Assembly: GCA_041399205.1 (NCBI GenBank)
Contig: JAWKTK010000023.1
Coordinates: 1 to 64,000 of the forward strand
DNA: 64,000 bases
Direction of reading: 5' to 3'
DNA from: JAGQOZ01 sp041399205
GTDB taxonomy: Bacteria; Planctomycetota; Planctomycetia; Pirellulales; Pirellulaceae
Each line of letters begins with the position of its first letter. The first letter of the stretch is position 1. Positions 18,515 to 29,485 of the stretch are shown here, in pieces. A program made the translations under genes and the position numbers. The notes under the pieces are model-generated. The model worked only from the letters and a program-made list of their open reading frames with translations, searched no databases and had not been told where the DNA came from.

Positions 18515-19850
18515 AAGCAAGGCAAGAACAGCACCGCGGAATGCTTTCCTGGTTGTGTGTCTAATCATGCTCAGTGCTGCTGGATTGTTCGCACAGCCGG
18601 AACGAGATAACGCTGACAAGAACGTGTCACATCAGGCGGAGCAATCAAGACGCAAATAGGCCATTGGGAAACAGGTCACTAAAGATTTTCCGCAGGACTT
18701 TCATGCGTGGCGAATTCTGGGGTTTGTCTACAGCAGTCACGGCGATCAAGATCGAATGGTCGAATGCTGGAAAAAGGCACTGCCGCTGGCTCCTGAACCA
18801 ACCGAAATCTTGGACCAGCTAGCCAAGCAGGCGGCCAAGGTAGAACAACACCAACAAGCGGTCGAATACTGGCAGCAGATTCTAGACGCCGACAAAACAG
18901 TGCCTCTATTGCATCGAAATCTGGCCGCGTCGCAGTTGGTATTGGGACAGGTGGACGATGCGATTCGAGCGTTAGATACGCAGATTGGTCAAACGCCAGA
19001 AGACGCGGAAACGCTGTATTTACTGGGGAACGCTCGTTTCGAATTGCAAGACTTTGCTAAAGCCAAGCAGTATTACCAACAAGCGTTACTACAGCAGCCA
19101 GACCACTCGTCGGCCACGTACGCCATGGTCCGCACGGCCGCTCGTTTGGGTGACACAGAAACTGCGGCAGAATACGCTGCCAAGTTCCAGGAATTAGAAG
19201 CGGCGGCGCAGGAAGCGGATCTAAAAGTGCGGCAGCAATATGATGATTTGGCGCAAGTCAAGGTGCGAGCGGCCGTGACATGTGCTGAAGCCGCCACGTT
19301 GTACCGCCAACATGATCGACCAGACGCCGCGGTGAAACTGCTGCTGCGAGCCATCGAGATGGACGCGACCAATGCCAAAGTGATCCAAGAAGCGGCGGAA
19401 CTTTATCTGGGACAACAGAAGTTTCCGGAAGCGTTGACATTGCTGCAGCGCTTGGTCCAGCTCGATTCGACGCCTGCCAACTACTATCAGCTGGGCATGT
19501 TGCAAGCTCGGTTGAAAAAGTACGTCGATGCGGAAAATTCATTTCGCCAGATTGTCAAGCTGGCGCCGAAGGAAGCGATTGGTTATCGAGCGTTAGCCAA
19601 GTTCTATCTGAATACCAATCAAAAGCTGCCGCTGGCGTTACAAACAGCCGCGGCGTCCGCCAAATTGGATCGGTCGGCGGAGAGTCTATTTGTCTGGGGC
19701 TGGGCGTTGGCCAAAAACGGTCAGTTGTTGGATGCGTTGGCGGCATTAGAAAAGGCCGTGCAGATGGAACCGGAAAACAAAGTCTATCGTGAACTGTTGG
19801 CGTCGGTGCGAAAGACAATTGCTTCGCAGCCCGGAGCAGATTCGCCATGA
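18504..19850 (+). pseudogene. Exported TPR protein interrupted by an in-frame TAG
   Basis: The reading frame starts at GTG 18504 with a clear signal peptide (AFLVVCLIMLSAAGLFAQP), meets TAG at 18657-18659, and goes on in the same frame with KDFPQDFHAWRILGFVYSS and about 380 more residues of tetratricopeptide repeats (AVEYWQQILDADKTVPLLH; AETLYLLGNARFELQDFAKA; AEDAENSFRQ-type helices). A single base change (for example CAG to TAG) explains the break. The first ATG after the stop is at 18756, giving a 364-residue protein without export signal. Both ends overlap neighbours (11 bases with the first CRTAC1, ATGA with the second), so this is the middle gene of a tight three-gene operon. Confidence 0.85.
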
Positions 19851-21499
19851 TGCGTGCTTTCCTGCGAACCGTGGTATTCATGCTGGTTTCGTACCATCTG
19901 ACGGCAAGCATTGCCGAGGCGAATGGTCCGATTCGTCTGACCGACGTCACTTCGCAAACCGGGATCGATTTCGTTCACACCGATGGATCCGGCGGCCAAT
20001 ATTTCATTGTGGAATACGTCAGCGCCGGGATCGCCTTGTTCGACTATGACAATGACGGGTTGATTGATATCTACTTTCTGAACGGCATGGCGATGCCTGG
20101 TTCCACGGAAACTCACGCCACCAATCGACTCTATCGTAATGAAGGGAACTGGCGGTTTCGTGATGTCACGGCTGCAGCCGGAGTGGGTGACACCGGACAT
20201 GGTTTGGGTGTGACGGTGGGCGATTACGACAATGATGGCGACGCTGACTTATACCTGAATAACTTCGGGCCGAATGTGCTGTATCGCAACAACGGCGATG
20301 GTACATTCACCAACGTAACGGCAGCCGCAGGTGTGGCGAATGGAGATCGAGTTGGTGCCGGGACGTGTTTTGTGGATGTCGATGCGGACGGCGATTTGGA
20401 TCTGTTTGTCGCGAATTACATTAAGTTCGAATTCGCACAACATAAGGCTCGGACCATGCATGGATTTCCCGTCTACGGCAGTCCGCTCGACTATCAATCC
20501 GACGCCGATACGCTGTTCGAAAACCAAGGCGATGGCACGTTTCGCGACGTCAGTCAGTCGTCCGGCATTGCAGCCAAAGCCGCCTATGGCATGGGCGTTG
20601 TCTGCAGTGACTACGACCAAGATGGCGACTCGGACGTCCTGGTCGGCAATGACGTGGGCGCGAACTTTGTGTACCGCAATGACGGCCGAGGCCACTTTGT
20701 GGAAGTCGGTTTGCTAAGCGGTTTTGCGTATGACGGCCGAGGCAAAATTCAGGGCAGCATGGGCGTCGAATGCGCCGATCTGGACAACGATGGCCGCTTG
20801 GATTTACACGCCACGTCTTATCAAAACGAACACGCTTCGCTATATCGCAATTTGGGGAACGGCCTATTTGATGATGTTTCAAACGCCTGGAAAGTCGCTT
20901 CGGATACCGTGACACCGGTCACTTGGGGAAACGTCTTGGCCGATCTGGACAACGATGGATTCCGAGACATCTTTATCGGCTGCGGCCATTTGTATGACAA
21001 CGTGGATCAGTTTGACAGTTCGGCGTCCTATCGTAGTCAGAACCTGCTGTTTCAAAACCAAGGCGGCAAACGGTTCGTGAACGTGACGATGACGGCTGGA
21101 AGTGGACTGGATGTGCTGAGTAGCAGTCGAGGTGTTGCGTGTGATGATTTGGACAACGACGGCGACTTGGACATTGTGGTGCTGAATTCTCGATCAGCCC
21201 CGACGCTACTTCGCAACGATTCGCCACAGCAAGGCCATTGGTTGCAATTGGATTTGACGGCCAAGTCTGGTTGCGCCACTGCGGCTGGTACCAAAGTGGA
21301 AGTCCAATGTGGCGAACTTCGCTTGATAGACGAAGTGCGCTGCGGTCGGTCTTATCAAAGCCACTTCGGTAGCCGCATGCATTTTGGTTTAGGTGCTCAC
21401 AACAAGACAGATCGAATCATCATTCACTGGCTGGATGGTGACAAACAGGTGGTAGAATCACCGGGCATCGATTCGCTACTTCAGGTCCGCCAGCCGTAG
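19847..21499 (+). CDS. CRTAC1 family protein, paralogue of the gene at 16847
   Basis: 550 residues. The ATG at 19847 overlaps the TPR stop (ATGA). A signal peptide is followed by the same FG-GAP propeller as in the upstream paralogue (GIALFDYDNDGLIDIYFLNG; GVTVGDYDNDGDADLYLNNF; CSDYDQDGDSDVLVGND; ACDDLDNDGDLDIVVLNSR) and a C-terminal UnbV domain (EVQCGELRLIDEVRCGRSYQ). The two proteins are alike almost along their whole length, so the operon arose by duplication around the TPR gene. It ends 37 bases before the 3' end of a convergent gene. Confidence 0.92.
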   Translation: MMRAFLRTVVFMLVSYHLTASIAEANGPIRLTDVTSQTGIDFVHTDGSGGQYFIVEYVSAGIALFDYDNDGLIDIYFLNGMAMPGSTETHATNRLYRNEGNWRFRDVTAAAGVGDTGHGLGVTVGDYDNDGDADLYLNNFGPNVLYRNNGDGTFTNVTAAAGVANGDRVGAGTCFVDVDADGDLDLFVANYIKFEFAQHKARTMHGFPVYGSPLDYQSDADTLFENQGDGTFRDVSQSSGIAAKAAYGMGVVCSDYDQDGDSDVLVGNDVGANFVYRNDGRGHFVEVGLLSGFAYDGRGKIQGSMGVECADLDNDGRLDLHATSYQNEHASLYRNLGNGLFDDVSNAWKVASDTVTPVTWGNVLADLDNDGFRDIFIGCGHLYDNVDQFDSSASYRSQNLLFQNQGGKRFVNVTMTAGSGLDVLSSSRGVACDDLDNDGDLDIVVLNSRSAPTLLRNDSPQQGHWLQLDLTAKSGCATAAGTKVEVQCGELRLIDEVRCGRSYQSHFGSRMHFGLGAHNKTDRIIIHWLDGDKQVVESPGIDSLLQVRQP

Positions 21500-21536
21500 G
21501 TGCGTGACCGATTTGCGCCGGAAAACCTCGTGCTTT

Positions 21537-24500
21537 TTACGGGTAACGACCGTCGGTGTCTCGAATCGGCTCATTCGCCTGAAACTGCTGTAATCGTTGC
21601 CTCAGCATTGGTTCTAGGTTCGAATTTCGCTTGGCATTATCAAGCAATCTCTTTGCGTCCTGAAGCGTTGCGATCGCTTGATCAAATTCCTGATTTTCCG
21701 CGTGCGCCGCCGCCAGAACGTCGGCGGCCATCAGACGCTGCGAGTCATTGGCTGCCATGTCGGCCAACCGCCGAGCTAACTCGGTGGCGTGCGTCCCGTC
21801 GCGAAGTGCATTGTCCGGATTGGTAGCCTGAATCCATGCCAGACACAACGTGGACGCAAAGTCGTTTTCGTCTGTTTGGATGGCTGCCTGCAAATGTGGA
21901 ACGGCAGACTGGATCTGGTTAGTCTCTAAACAAGTCCTGGCGATGCGTGCGTGCAGCCAAGTGGCGTCGGGCCGAATGTTCAGCGCTGCTTGATACTGTT
22001 CTAAGGCATCGGCGAACCGGCCGACGGACAACGACGTACCCGCCAAGTTGACTCGAGCTTCAAACGCATTCTTATCCAACGAAACCGCACGTTCCAGCAG
22101 CCGAATCGCTTGCTGCGGCTGTTTCGCTTTGGCCAGCAACGAGCCCAAGTTCACCAGCGAATCGACGTGCGCGTTGTTCGCCGCAATCGCTTGCTGAAAG
22201 TATTCGGCCGCTTCGCTCCATTCGTTAGCCGCCAATAATTCGGCACCAAGATTGAAATACGCTTCGGCAATTTGTTGGTCAAATTGTTGTCGAGCGTTTT
22301 CGTCCGTCAAGTTCGCTCGAATGTGCTGCAACGCTTCGGCGTCTTGTTTTAAGTAGGCCGCTGCGTCTTCGGCGTAGCCATTGTTCTTGAACAAGCGACT
22401 GACGGCTCGCAGCAAGATCTGTCGCTGCGGAGCCAGCCAGCGGCCAGGGAAACGAGTGGCCAGGTCGCGGCGCGAAGTTTCACTTTGCAGCAGTTCCAAG
22501 TCGGCCAGCAATTGTTCGACGCCCATAGGTCCGTGATAAACGGCACAAATACGGTTTTGCGAATCCAGCAAATAACTGGTCGGCACGGCCAACGGTTTTT
22601 GACGATTGAATAGAATCGAATGCGCCAGCTCCAGCTTATCGATCGATTCGCGATCCACCGCTCCCGCATCAAACGGAAAGTCGATCCGTTGCAGGATGTT
22701 GGCCGCAGCGGTCGATTGCGAATTGTGCGACTGATCCAAATGATCGACCGCCAGCGCGATCACCCGCATGTTATGTTGCGTCAGTTGTTGTCCTGCTTCC
22801 GCGAATTCGCTTAATTCGGCAACACATGGTTCGCACCAACTGGCCCAAAGCGTCAGCAACGTCGGCTGGTTCGCCCGAATTTCACGGTTGTCTTTTGAAA
22901 GTGCTCCGTTTGCGAACGACTGGTACGTAATCTTGGGCAGCGGAAACGGGGTTGGCAAGATGATGCGAGATGCGTCGACGCGCCGAGCGGCATTTGCGTC
23001 CGCATTGGCAATCAACTTGGGGATCGAACGGTCTGGCCGCCAAACCTGCGGACTCCCCTGCCCTTCAATCAATTCGTAGCGTTGATTCAAGCTGACCGTA
23101 CCAAAGTCTTCGAATTGACCGTTGGGCCAGCGCACTCGAACGGTTGCCTGTTTCGCCTTTTGACCGACGCCAAAAGGGACCCACTTGCTGGACTGTGACA
23201 AGAATCCGTCACCGGCTGATAAGCACCGAATCAACGGCGGCTGCTTTTCTGCTGAGTTGTCGCTTAGAGAAACCTCAATCCGTGCGCCAATGGCGTCTCG
23301 ATTTGACGCCGTGCCTTGCAAGCGAAAGGCGACAAAACGATTTGCGGCGCTGGTTGTTGTTGCACTGGTATCGTCATTTGAATCGTGACTGCGGTTGGGC
23401 GAAATAGTCGGGTTCAGCAGCAGACGCAATCGAGGCCCCGTGCGATTGTGAAGCCACAGATCGACATCGCCGTCCAGGTCCCAGTCGGACGCACAGACCG
23501 CTCGGCCATCATCTGCAAAGTCCAGTCCGGTCACGGAAGAAACATTGGCAAACGTTCCGTCCTGGCAATTCCAAAACGCACAATTGCGTTCTCGACCACT
23601 GAACGACCGGCCTTCTCGCAGCAGCTTCATGGTCGCCTGCCAAGCCGCTCGATATTCCGGCAGCGTGCTTTGATCTTGTAAATTTGCGGGCGAATGCGAC
23701 ACGACCTGCCGCCAGACAAAACTTCACAAATCGTCCTGAAATTCGTTGGTCAAATAACCGTTGGCCACCACCAAATCTTGCCAGCCGTCGTTCGTGAAGT
23801 CGACGAAAAGACAGCCCCACGCCCAACGACCCATGTTGACTCCGGCCGACAAACTGGCATCTTCGAATCGCGAATTTTGGTTCGAACCGACGTTGCGAAA
23901 TAGCGAATTGCCCCGAGCCATCCGTTGCATCCAGCCTACGGCTTGCGAATGGGCTTGCGGAGCGAACTGACGTTGATAGGTGATTCGATTCCCAGCGGCA
24001 GAAAACATATTGCCTACGTATAGATCCAGCTGGCCGTCTCGATCATAGTCCGCCCACGCCACGGACATCCCGGAGGCGTGGTCTTCTACTTGCGCGGGAC
24101 CTGCGATGTCTTGAAACTGACCGCCGTCATTGCGATACAGGTTGTTGCGACCAAAATCATTGGCCACGTACAAATCTTGGTCGCCGTCATTGTCGAAATC
24201 TTGCCAAGCGGCGGCCATGCTGAAGCGGTTGTTGTTTTGGTCTAAGCCAACCTGCGAGGTGACGTCGGTGAATTCGAAGTGACCTTGGTTCTTTAGCAGA
24301 AAATTGCGACCTCCGTTGGTTGCATCAAAATAGGGAACCGGAAACGGGAGTCCTCGATCTGTAGGGTCCTTCTTTCGCAAGTTGTAGCCGCAAACGTAAA
24401 TGTCAGTCAGCCCGTCTTGGTCAAAGTCCGCCGCCGCCAGCGAAAACGATTCTGTGTTCAGGTCCAGCGACTTGCGAAGCGTAAAACGACCCTGCCCGTC

Positions 24501-25622
24501 GCTTTCAGCGATTTGCAGCACCGGATCAACACCGACCACCAGATCTTGGTCGCCGTCATTGTCCAGATCAATCAGCAACGCGCCGACAGAATCGTCCAAG
24601 AAGTCGACACCCGCCGCGGCTGACATATCCTTGGCAGTTCCGTCGAGTTGCTGCACATACAACCGATTCGGCAAACCACCCGCGTCACATACGTAGATGT
24701 CGTCCAAGCCGTCGCCGTTAACGTCTCCCACGGCCATACCGTGATAGCCAAACTGGCTCATGAATTCTTTGGGTGCCGCATTCATCCATTCAGGTATGCC
24801 GGGCAACATTTGTCGTTCATAAGATGCGTTTCCCGACAGGACGTTGGCCGTGACGTCCTGAAAGTGAAGTTGGTCTGGAGCGCGACTGGTGACCTGTTCT
24901 GCGTCTTCCACTTGGACGCGTTGTAGCTGCACAGCAGATTTGCGTTCGCTGGGTAAGGTCCAAGTGCAAGTCCAGTGCGTCGTTTGTTGGCGAACGTTAC
25001 TTTCGCTTGGTAGATAAATTTCCGTTCGAACCAAAGTGGAAAACGAAGCGTCCGATACGTCAATGTGGACAATCTTGAATTTGATGCGGCCCTGGGAATC
25101 GTGAATCGAACGCAGTAAGTCCATTAACACCGCGGAAGTGTCAGACCGGTGCGCGTTGGCGGTGGCGGACGGATCGGTGCGAGTGACCTGTAGGGTGGCG
25201 TCGGAATAATGAACGTGCCAGGCGTTCGGCTGCCAGTTGTCCATGGTTGCGTTGGTGGCGACAACCGCTTGGAAGGCCGCGACCGCTCGGTCCTGCGGCT
25301 GATCGAACGGCAAATGAGATAATTCGCTCAGCTGTTGAGACGCCAATTCGGCCAATGTTTCAGAATCCCAGTTGTCATGATGGGCCGCTTGTTTATTTGC
25401 CAGATTGGCGATGGTATTTATATGGTTCGCTTGGTTTCGATCCAGCGGTCGCAGTGAAATCGACGTGGTTTTGGCTGTCTTTTGGGCGCGAACCGGGGTA
25501 ACCGGCGTTTTCGAATCTTGACGACAACCCAGTCCGCAGGCCAAGCCGATTAATAGCCAGCAGCACGAAGCCAATACGGCGAATCGAATGGTTGAATGTG
25601 GCGAGCGGCTTTGGTACGGCAT
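21537..25622 (-). pseudogene. Giant FG-GAP / UnbV / thioredoxin / TPR lipoprotein split by an in-frame TGA
   Basis: From ATG 25622: a lipoprotein-like signal (VLASCCWLLIGLACGLGC), a TPR-like or helical region, then FG-GAP repeats (DVNGDGLDDIYVCDAGG; DLDNDGDQDLVVGVD; DFDQDGLTDIYVCGYN; DFDNDGDQDLYVANDFG). TGA at 23724-23726 falls between FQDDL and SFVWRQVVSHSP. The same frame then continues for over 700 residues: last propeller blades, UnbV (IGARIEVSLSDNS), a thioredoxin-fold domain with active-site WCEPC, and many TPRs. In relatives these parts are one polypeptide, so the TGA is a nonsense change or an error. A GTG at 23702 could restart translation of the second half, but without a signal peptide. 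Confidence 0.85.
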
Positions 25623-25762
25623 GACACTTGATTTTTCTTGATTTGTCCAGCGTTCATCGGCTACACTTAGCACCGCTTGGAACTGGAGAGAGGCGCATAG
25701 GCGGAACCTAGGTGCACAGCGTCATTTTATGCTTTTAGCATCCGGAAACGTAAGCAACGAAA

Positions 25763-25821
25763 ATCCTAGCCCGACGCGTCAGCAAGGGAAATGATCCTAG
25801 CCCGACGCGTCAGCAAGGGAA
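25763..25821. repeat. Perfect 28-nt direct repeat, two copies three bases apart
   Basis: Copies at 25763-25790 and 25794-25821 are identical and begin atcctagcccgacgcgtcag. They sit in the 302-base gap between two divergent genes, about 100 bases before the CBM9-like gene. The wording is that of the dispersed 'tagcccgacgcgtcagc' planctomycete repeat. No gene is seen in 25623-25924. Confidence 0.9.
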
Positions 25822-25924
25822 TTTCGGAGCTCACGAACATTTCGGGATACCAAATACCATACGTTGGCGCTGTCAAATTAGTGTACTCGGTTGATTTCTA
25901 CACCGTAAGTTTTTTGGAGGTTTT

Positions 25925-27172
25925 ATGCGCGCATTGAGGTGGATTTCTTTTGGTTTGGTTGTGGCGTGGGCTGGCTTGCCAGTCATGGCGCAGGATGCCG
26001 TGATTCAACGAGCGTCATCGCCGCCGGTGATTGACGGCTTGGGTGACGATGCCGTTTGGGCGACCGCCACGGCACATGGTCAGGATGAATTCTTTGAGCT
26101 TGTGGGAGATGCAGCCGGAGACGGTGACGAAGACATCGACATTACGTGGAAAGCGTTGTGGGATGATGAAAACCTCTACGTCTACGTTGAAGTCACCGAC
26201 GATGAAGTTGTTGCTGATGATAGCTGCGACTGGGAGGACGACAGTATCGAGTTTTACATCGATGCTCAGGGTCTGGCGTTAGAGAACTATGAGTTTGGTA
26301 ACGACCCAGATTTTCCAGACGGTGCACCAGCGTACCAGTTTACGATGATTGCTGGAAATACCTTTGACGACGGGTTCTGCGGAAATGCCTTCAGCGAACA
26401 GACCGCGTTTTCACACGGCACCAATTCCTACGCTGGCGACGACCTATCGACTCGGTATCCACAAGGGGCAGACGTGGGTACCACACAAATTATTGGTAAC
26501 GTTTACACGTCCGAAGTTGCCTTTCCTTGGGCAGCTTTAGAGGAAACGCCGGAGAACATCATTGCTCGAGGCGAATTTGGTTTCGGTATCGCCGTCAACG
26601 ATGACGATGATGCCGGTGGACGAGACTCGCAATATATGTGGGCAACTGACCTCGGTGACCTTTGGCAGCGAAGTGCGTCGTTCCCGCTGGTTGCCTTAGA
26701 AGGATCGAGTGCCGCGGCGGGCGATTTCGATGCTGACGGCGACTTGGATGACGCTGACATTGACGCGTTGGCAGCCGCCATTAACACTGGCGCCGGCGAT
26801 AGCAAGTTCGACGTCAATGGAGATGCGGCGGTGAACACCGCGGATCACCTATCGTGGGTCAAAGACCTGAAGAATACTTGGGTCGGCGACGCGAATCTGG
26901 ATGGCGAATTCAGCAGTGCTGACTTTGTGGCCGTCTTTACGTCTGGCAAGTTTGAAACGGGTCAGGCCGCCGGTTGGGCCGAAGGAGATTGGAATGGCGA
27001 CGGTATCTTTGGCAGCGGTGACTTTGTAGCCGCCTTTACCGACGGAGGCTTCGAACTAGGGCCTCGTCCCGATGCTGGCGGAGGTGTCAGCGCCGTCCCC
27101 GAACCATCCTCGTGGACCATGATGCTTGGCTTGTTACTTCTAGCAACTCGCTGTGGACGACGTCGTCGTTAA
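25925..27172 (+). CDS. Secreted CBM9-like protein with dockerin repeats and PEP-CTERM tail
   Basis: 415 residues; ATG 25925 follows the ribosome site ttggagg. A signal peptide (1-22) precedes a CBM9-like sugar-binding domain at about 25-260 (PPVIDGLGDDAVWATA; WKALWDDENLYVYVEVTDDE; DSIEFYIDAQ). Dockerin-like calcium loops follow (DFDADGDLDDADIDAL; GDANLDGEFSSADFVAVF; GDWNGDGIFGSGDFVAAF). The tail VPEPSSWTMMLGLLLL plus CGRRRR is a PEP-CTERM sorting signal for exosortase processing. It is followed by a good intrinsic terminator. Confidence 0.9.
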   Translation: MRALRWISFGLVVAWAGLPVMAQDAVIQRASSPPVIDGLGDDAVWATATAHGQDEFFELVGDAAGDGDEDIDITWKALWDDENLYVYVEVTDDEVVADDSCDWEDDSIEFYIDAQGLALENYEFGNDPDFPDGAPAYQFTMIAGNTFDDGFCGNAFSEQTAFSHGTNSYAGDDLSTRYPQGADVGTTQIIGNVYTSEVAFPWAALEETPENIIARGEFGFGIAVNDDDDAGGRDSQYMWATDLGDLWQRSASFPLVALEGSSAAAGDFDADGDLDDADIDALAAAINTGAGDSKFDVNGDAAVNTADHLSWVKDLKNTWVGDANLDGEFSSADFVAVFTSGKFETGQAAGWAEGDWNGDGIFGSGDFVAAFTDGGFELGPRPDAGGGVSAVPEPSSWTMMLGLLLLATRCGRRRR

Positions 27173-27206
27173 CACGTCATTCACGTTCAGGCGGAAACTG
27201 TGAACC

Positions 27207-27251
27207 GAAGGCGCCTTGTGTCAATCTTGACCGAGGCGTCTTTCTTTTTGG
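27207..27251 (+). terminator. Intrinsic terminator after the CBM9-like gene
   Basis: Arms gaaggcgcctt (27207-27217) and gaggcgtcttt (27233-27243) form an 11-pair stem with three G-U pairs, followed by ctttttgg. It lies 35 bases after the stop codon. Confidence 0.6.
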
Positions 27252-27847
27252 TTCCGTCGCGATACACGGAAAACTGCGGCTCTTGTCACGTATGTTGGCA
27301 CAGAGGGTCTCGCGAAGGCACCAAGGCGCGCGGAATGTCCCGCGTATGTTGGCACAGAGTGGCAAACCTGTCCAACTCTCCTCCGCCCAGCGGGCGAAAC
27401 ATCTTTGCCGGTGTGTGTCAGCCACCGGTCATGGTTCTGTTCTACCCTGTTCAGCCCAGCGGGCGACACAAGCGGACGCTTGAATACGCCCAAAATTACA
27501 ATCGGCGAGAATTAACCACGACGAATCAACCACAATCGGCTGCTCACCCTGCAAAGACGAACCGCACCGTTTTCAATTCAGTACAAGCTTTTACAGCCGA
27601 CCGGCGAGATAATTCGATCAACTGATTCTTGTGCCAGGCGATTTGAATGAAACCACGAACCATTCGGCAACCGGATGGTACGGTGTTTCGCTTTTTCGAC
27701 GCAAGGCGATATTAACTTGTCCGTCCATCGCTGCGAGGCAGTACAGGGTCTCGACTGTCCGGCAGTTTCGTCAGCCAAGACCGGACAGAGAATAAAACGC
27801 AGAGGACTTTTGCGATTCGTTCCTCTACGCAACTCCACGCTTCTGCG
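27252..27847. other. Gene-free intergenic stretch with dispersed repeats
   Basis: I see no convincing gene. The stretch has two copies of cccagcgggcgaaac/cccagcgggcgacac (near 27387 and 27455), two copies of cgtatgttggcacagag (near 27288 and 27343), and gcgaaggcaccaaggcgcg near 27312, which recurs as acgaaggcaccaaggcacg near 29391. Confidence 0.6.
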
Positions 27848-29068
27848 TTAATTGTGATGCTGTGCCACGACCTGACGACGCAACAGCCAACCGATTGCGA
27901 ACAGACACACGCTCGGCAAGACAAAACCGTTTGGTTCGGGCACGCTGCGAACCGCTTCGCGAGGCCCCAGTTCATAACCACCATCCTGAAACGCCAGAAC
28001 CAAATCCGCACTATCGAATTCGCCATTGCCCGACCAATCACCGGTGGCCCAAGTCGAATTTCCATCAATGGCATCTTCATATTCGCCCGCGACGAACACG
28101 TTGACCAAGTCGGGCGCTGTTGAATTCTCCGTCCACGTTGGAATCGCCAATGTAGGTGTTGGCTAATTGATGAATCCAGTAGTCGAGATCGTCGTCATCC
28201 ACCTGACCGCTCGAATTGACGTCCAATAGGAAGCTAGACGATTCGAATCCTCGCACCAGTAGATCGACGTCGCCGACTCCAAGAACGCCATCGCCATCGA
28301 AGTCGCCAGTCACCGAATGCGGCCAAATCGACCATGCCGCCAGTCCTCCGTTCGCAATGCCTCCATCCACCGCACCAAACGACATCTCTACGGTCATGTC
28401 GCCTTCGGGCGATGGCCGAAGTGTTCCACTTCGAAAATAAGTGCGAGGCTCACCTTGCGGGCCGTCTCGGTCGTACCACACCTGCGCTTGGTTGGTGTTT
28501 GCGTCAAAATCAATACCGAATTGGATCCGGTCGCCGCGAGTTATGGTTGCGTTCTGTTGTCTACCGTGAAATATATAACTGGCCCATTCCTTATCATCGT
28601 CGAAATGTGGAGTATTAACGTACTCGGTTATGCCGAAAGCAATTGCATTGTCCGCGCCCCTACCAAACGGACTAAAAACAAGAAATCACTGTTCGCGTTG
28701 ATGTTCTCGGTTTCGGTGTTGAACGATCCGACGTCAAGATTTATTAAGTCTAGAACGGTCGAAAAGCTACCGAAGTCACCAACGCTCCGTAGTGCGAATT
28801 CCTCCCGACCAAACTCGTCTCCTTCTTCAGTTTCGTTTACGACAATCAGTGAACCGTCTGAGAAAGTTGGATCACCTTGTATGCTCCAGTCCGGTAAGTC
28901 CAGCCCAACCAAATTCCCGTTGGTCGAGACGTTATCTCCCGTTCCATCGAACGATTCGACTAAGTAGTCGACCGCGAAGGCGCTGGTCCCAGTCGTCAGC
29001 CCTATCCATAGACACAGTGAAGGTCTGAATCGACGATACGACCTGCTGTTTGATAATCGCTTTGGCAT
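27848..29068 (-). pseudogene. Secreted dockerin / PEP-CTERM protein with two frameshifts
   Basis: From ATG 29068: an extended signal peptide, then an extracellular domain (LVESFDGTGDNVSTNGNLVG; FSDGSLIVVNETEEG). The frame changes at the A5 run 28674-28678; adding one base continues it as SPFGRGADNAIAFGITEYVN and TPHFDDDKEWASYIFHGR, joining the next segment (WYDRDGPQGEPRTYF; calcium loop GDFDGDGVLGVGDVDLLV). The frame changes again at GGG 28112-28114; removing one base joins DSNVDGEFNSA to DLVNVFVAGEYEDAIDG. The tail VPEPNGFVLPSVCLFAIGW plus LLRRQ is PEP-CTERM. Both shifts sit on homopolymers, so sequencing error is plausible. Confidence 0.85.
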
Positions 29069-29485
29069 GAAACCATCGCCTTCTAGGTATGGACTAGAAA
29101 CCACAAAAAAAATGAACCTCAATTCGAACTAAATGCGTGGGCGCCCACGTCATGAACGCCCACAAGCGGTCTCGGTGTGGTGCGTTTTTTCGATAGGTGG
29201 CATTTTAGTTGAGGGTTCGCGTCGGGGCGAGCGAATGGGGAGTCATTCTTTGGTCGATAACACTTTTCAGTGCGGTTCCGCTTTGTGCGTCTGTGCCTCT
29301 GTGAGAATCAACGAATTGAGGCATGTTGCCTTCTTTATGCGATCGGCGGTTGCGAATCTATTTGTCGATGGAATCTGGAAGAGGAATCTCACGAAGGCAC
29401 CAAGGCACGGAGCGGCGACCGATGGAAAATCGGTGTGTACCGGTTCGGCGGTGGATTGCATGAGAATCTGTTGTGTTGTCTTGAA
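29069..29485. other. Intergenic stretch without a recognisable gene
   Basis: 417 bases between two minus-strand genes. It holds one copy of the acgaaggcaccaaggcacg repeat near 29391 and no motif I can support otherwise. The promoter of the PEP-CTERM gene probably lies just after 29068. Confidence 0.5.

Noticed and set aside
27177..27838. Several short frames on both strands after the CBM9-like gene
   Set aside because: They overlap a terminator and dispersed repeats, and differ in composition from real genes nearby.
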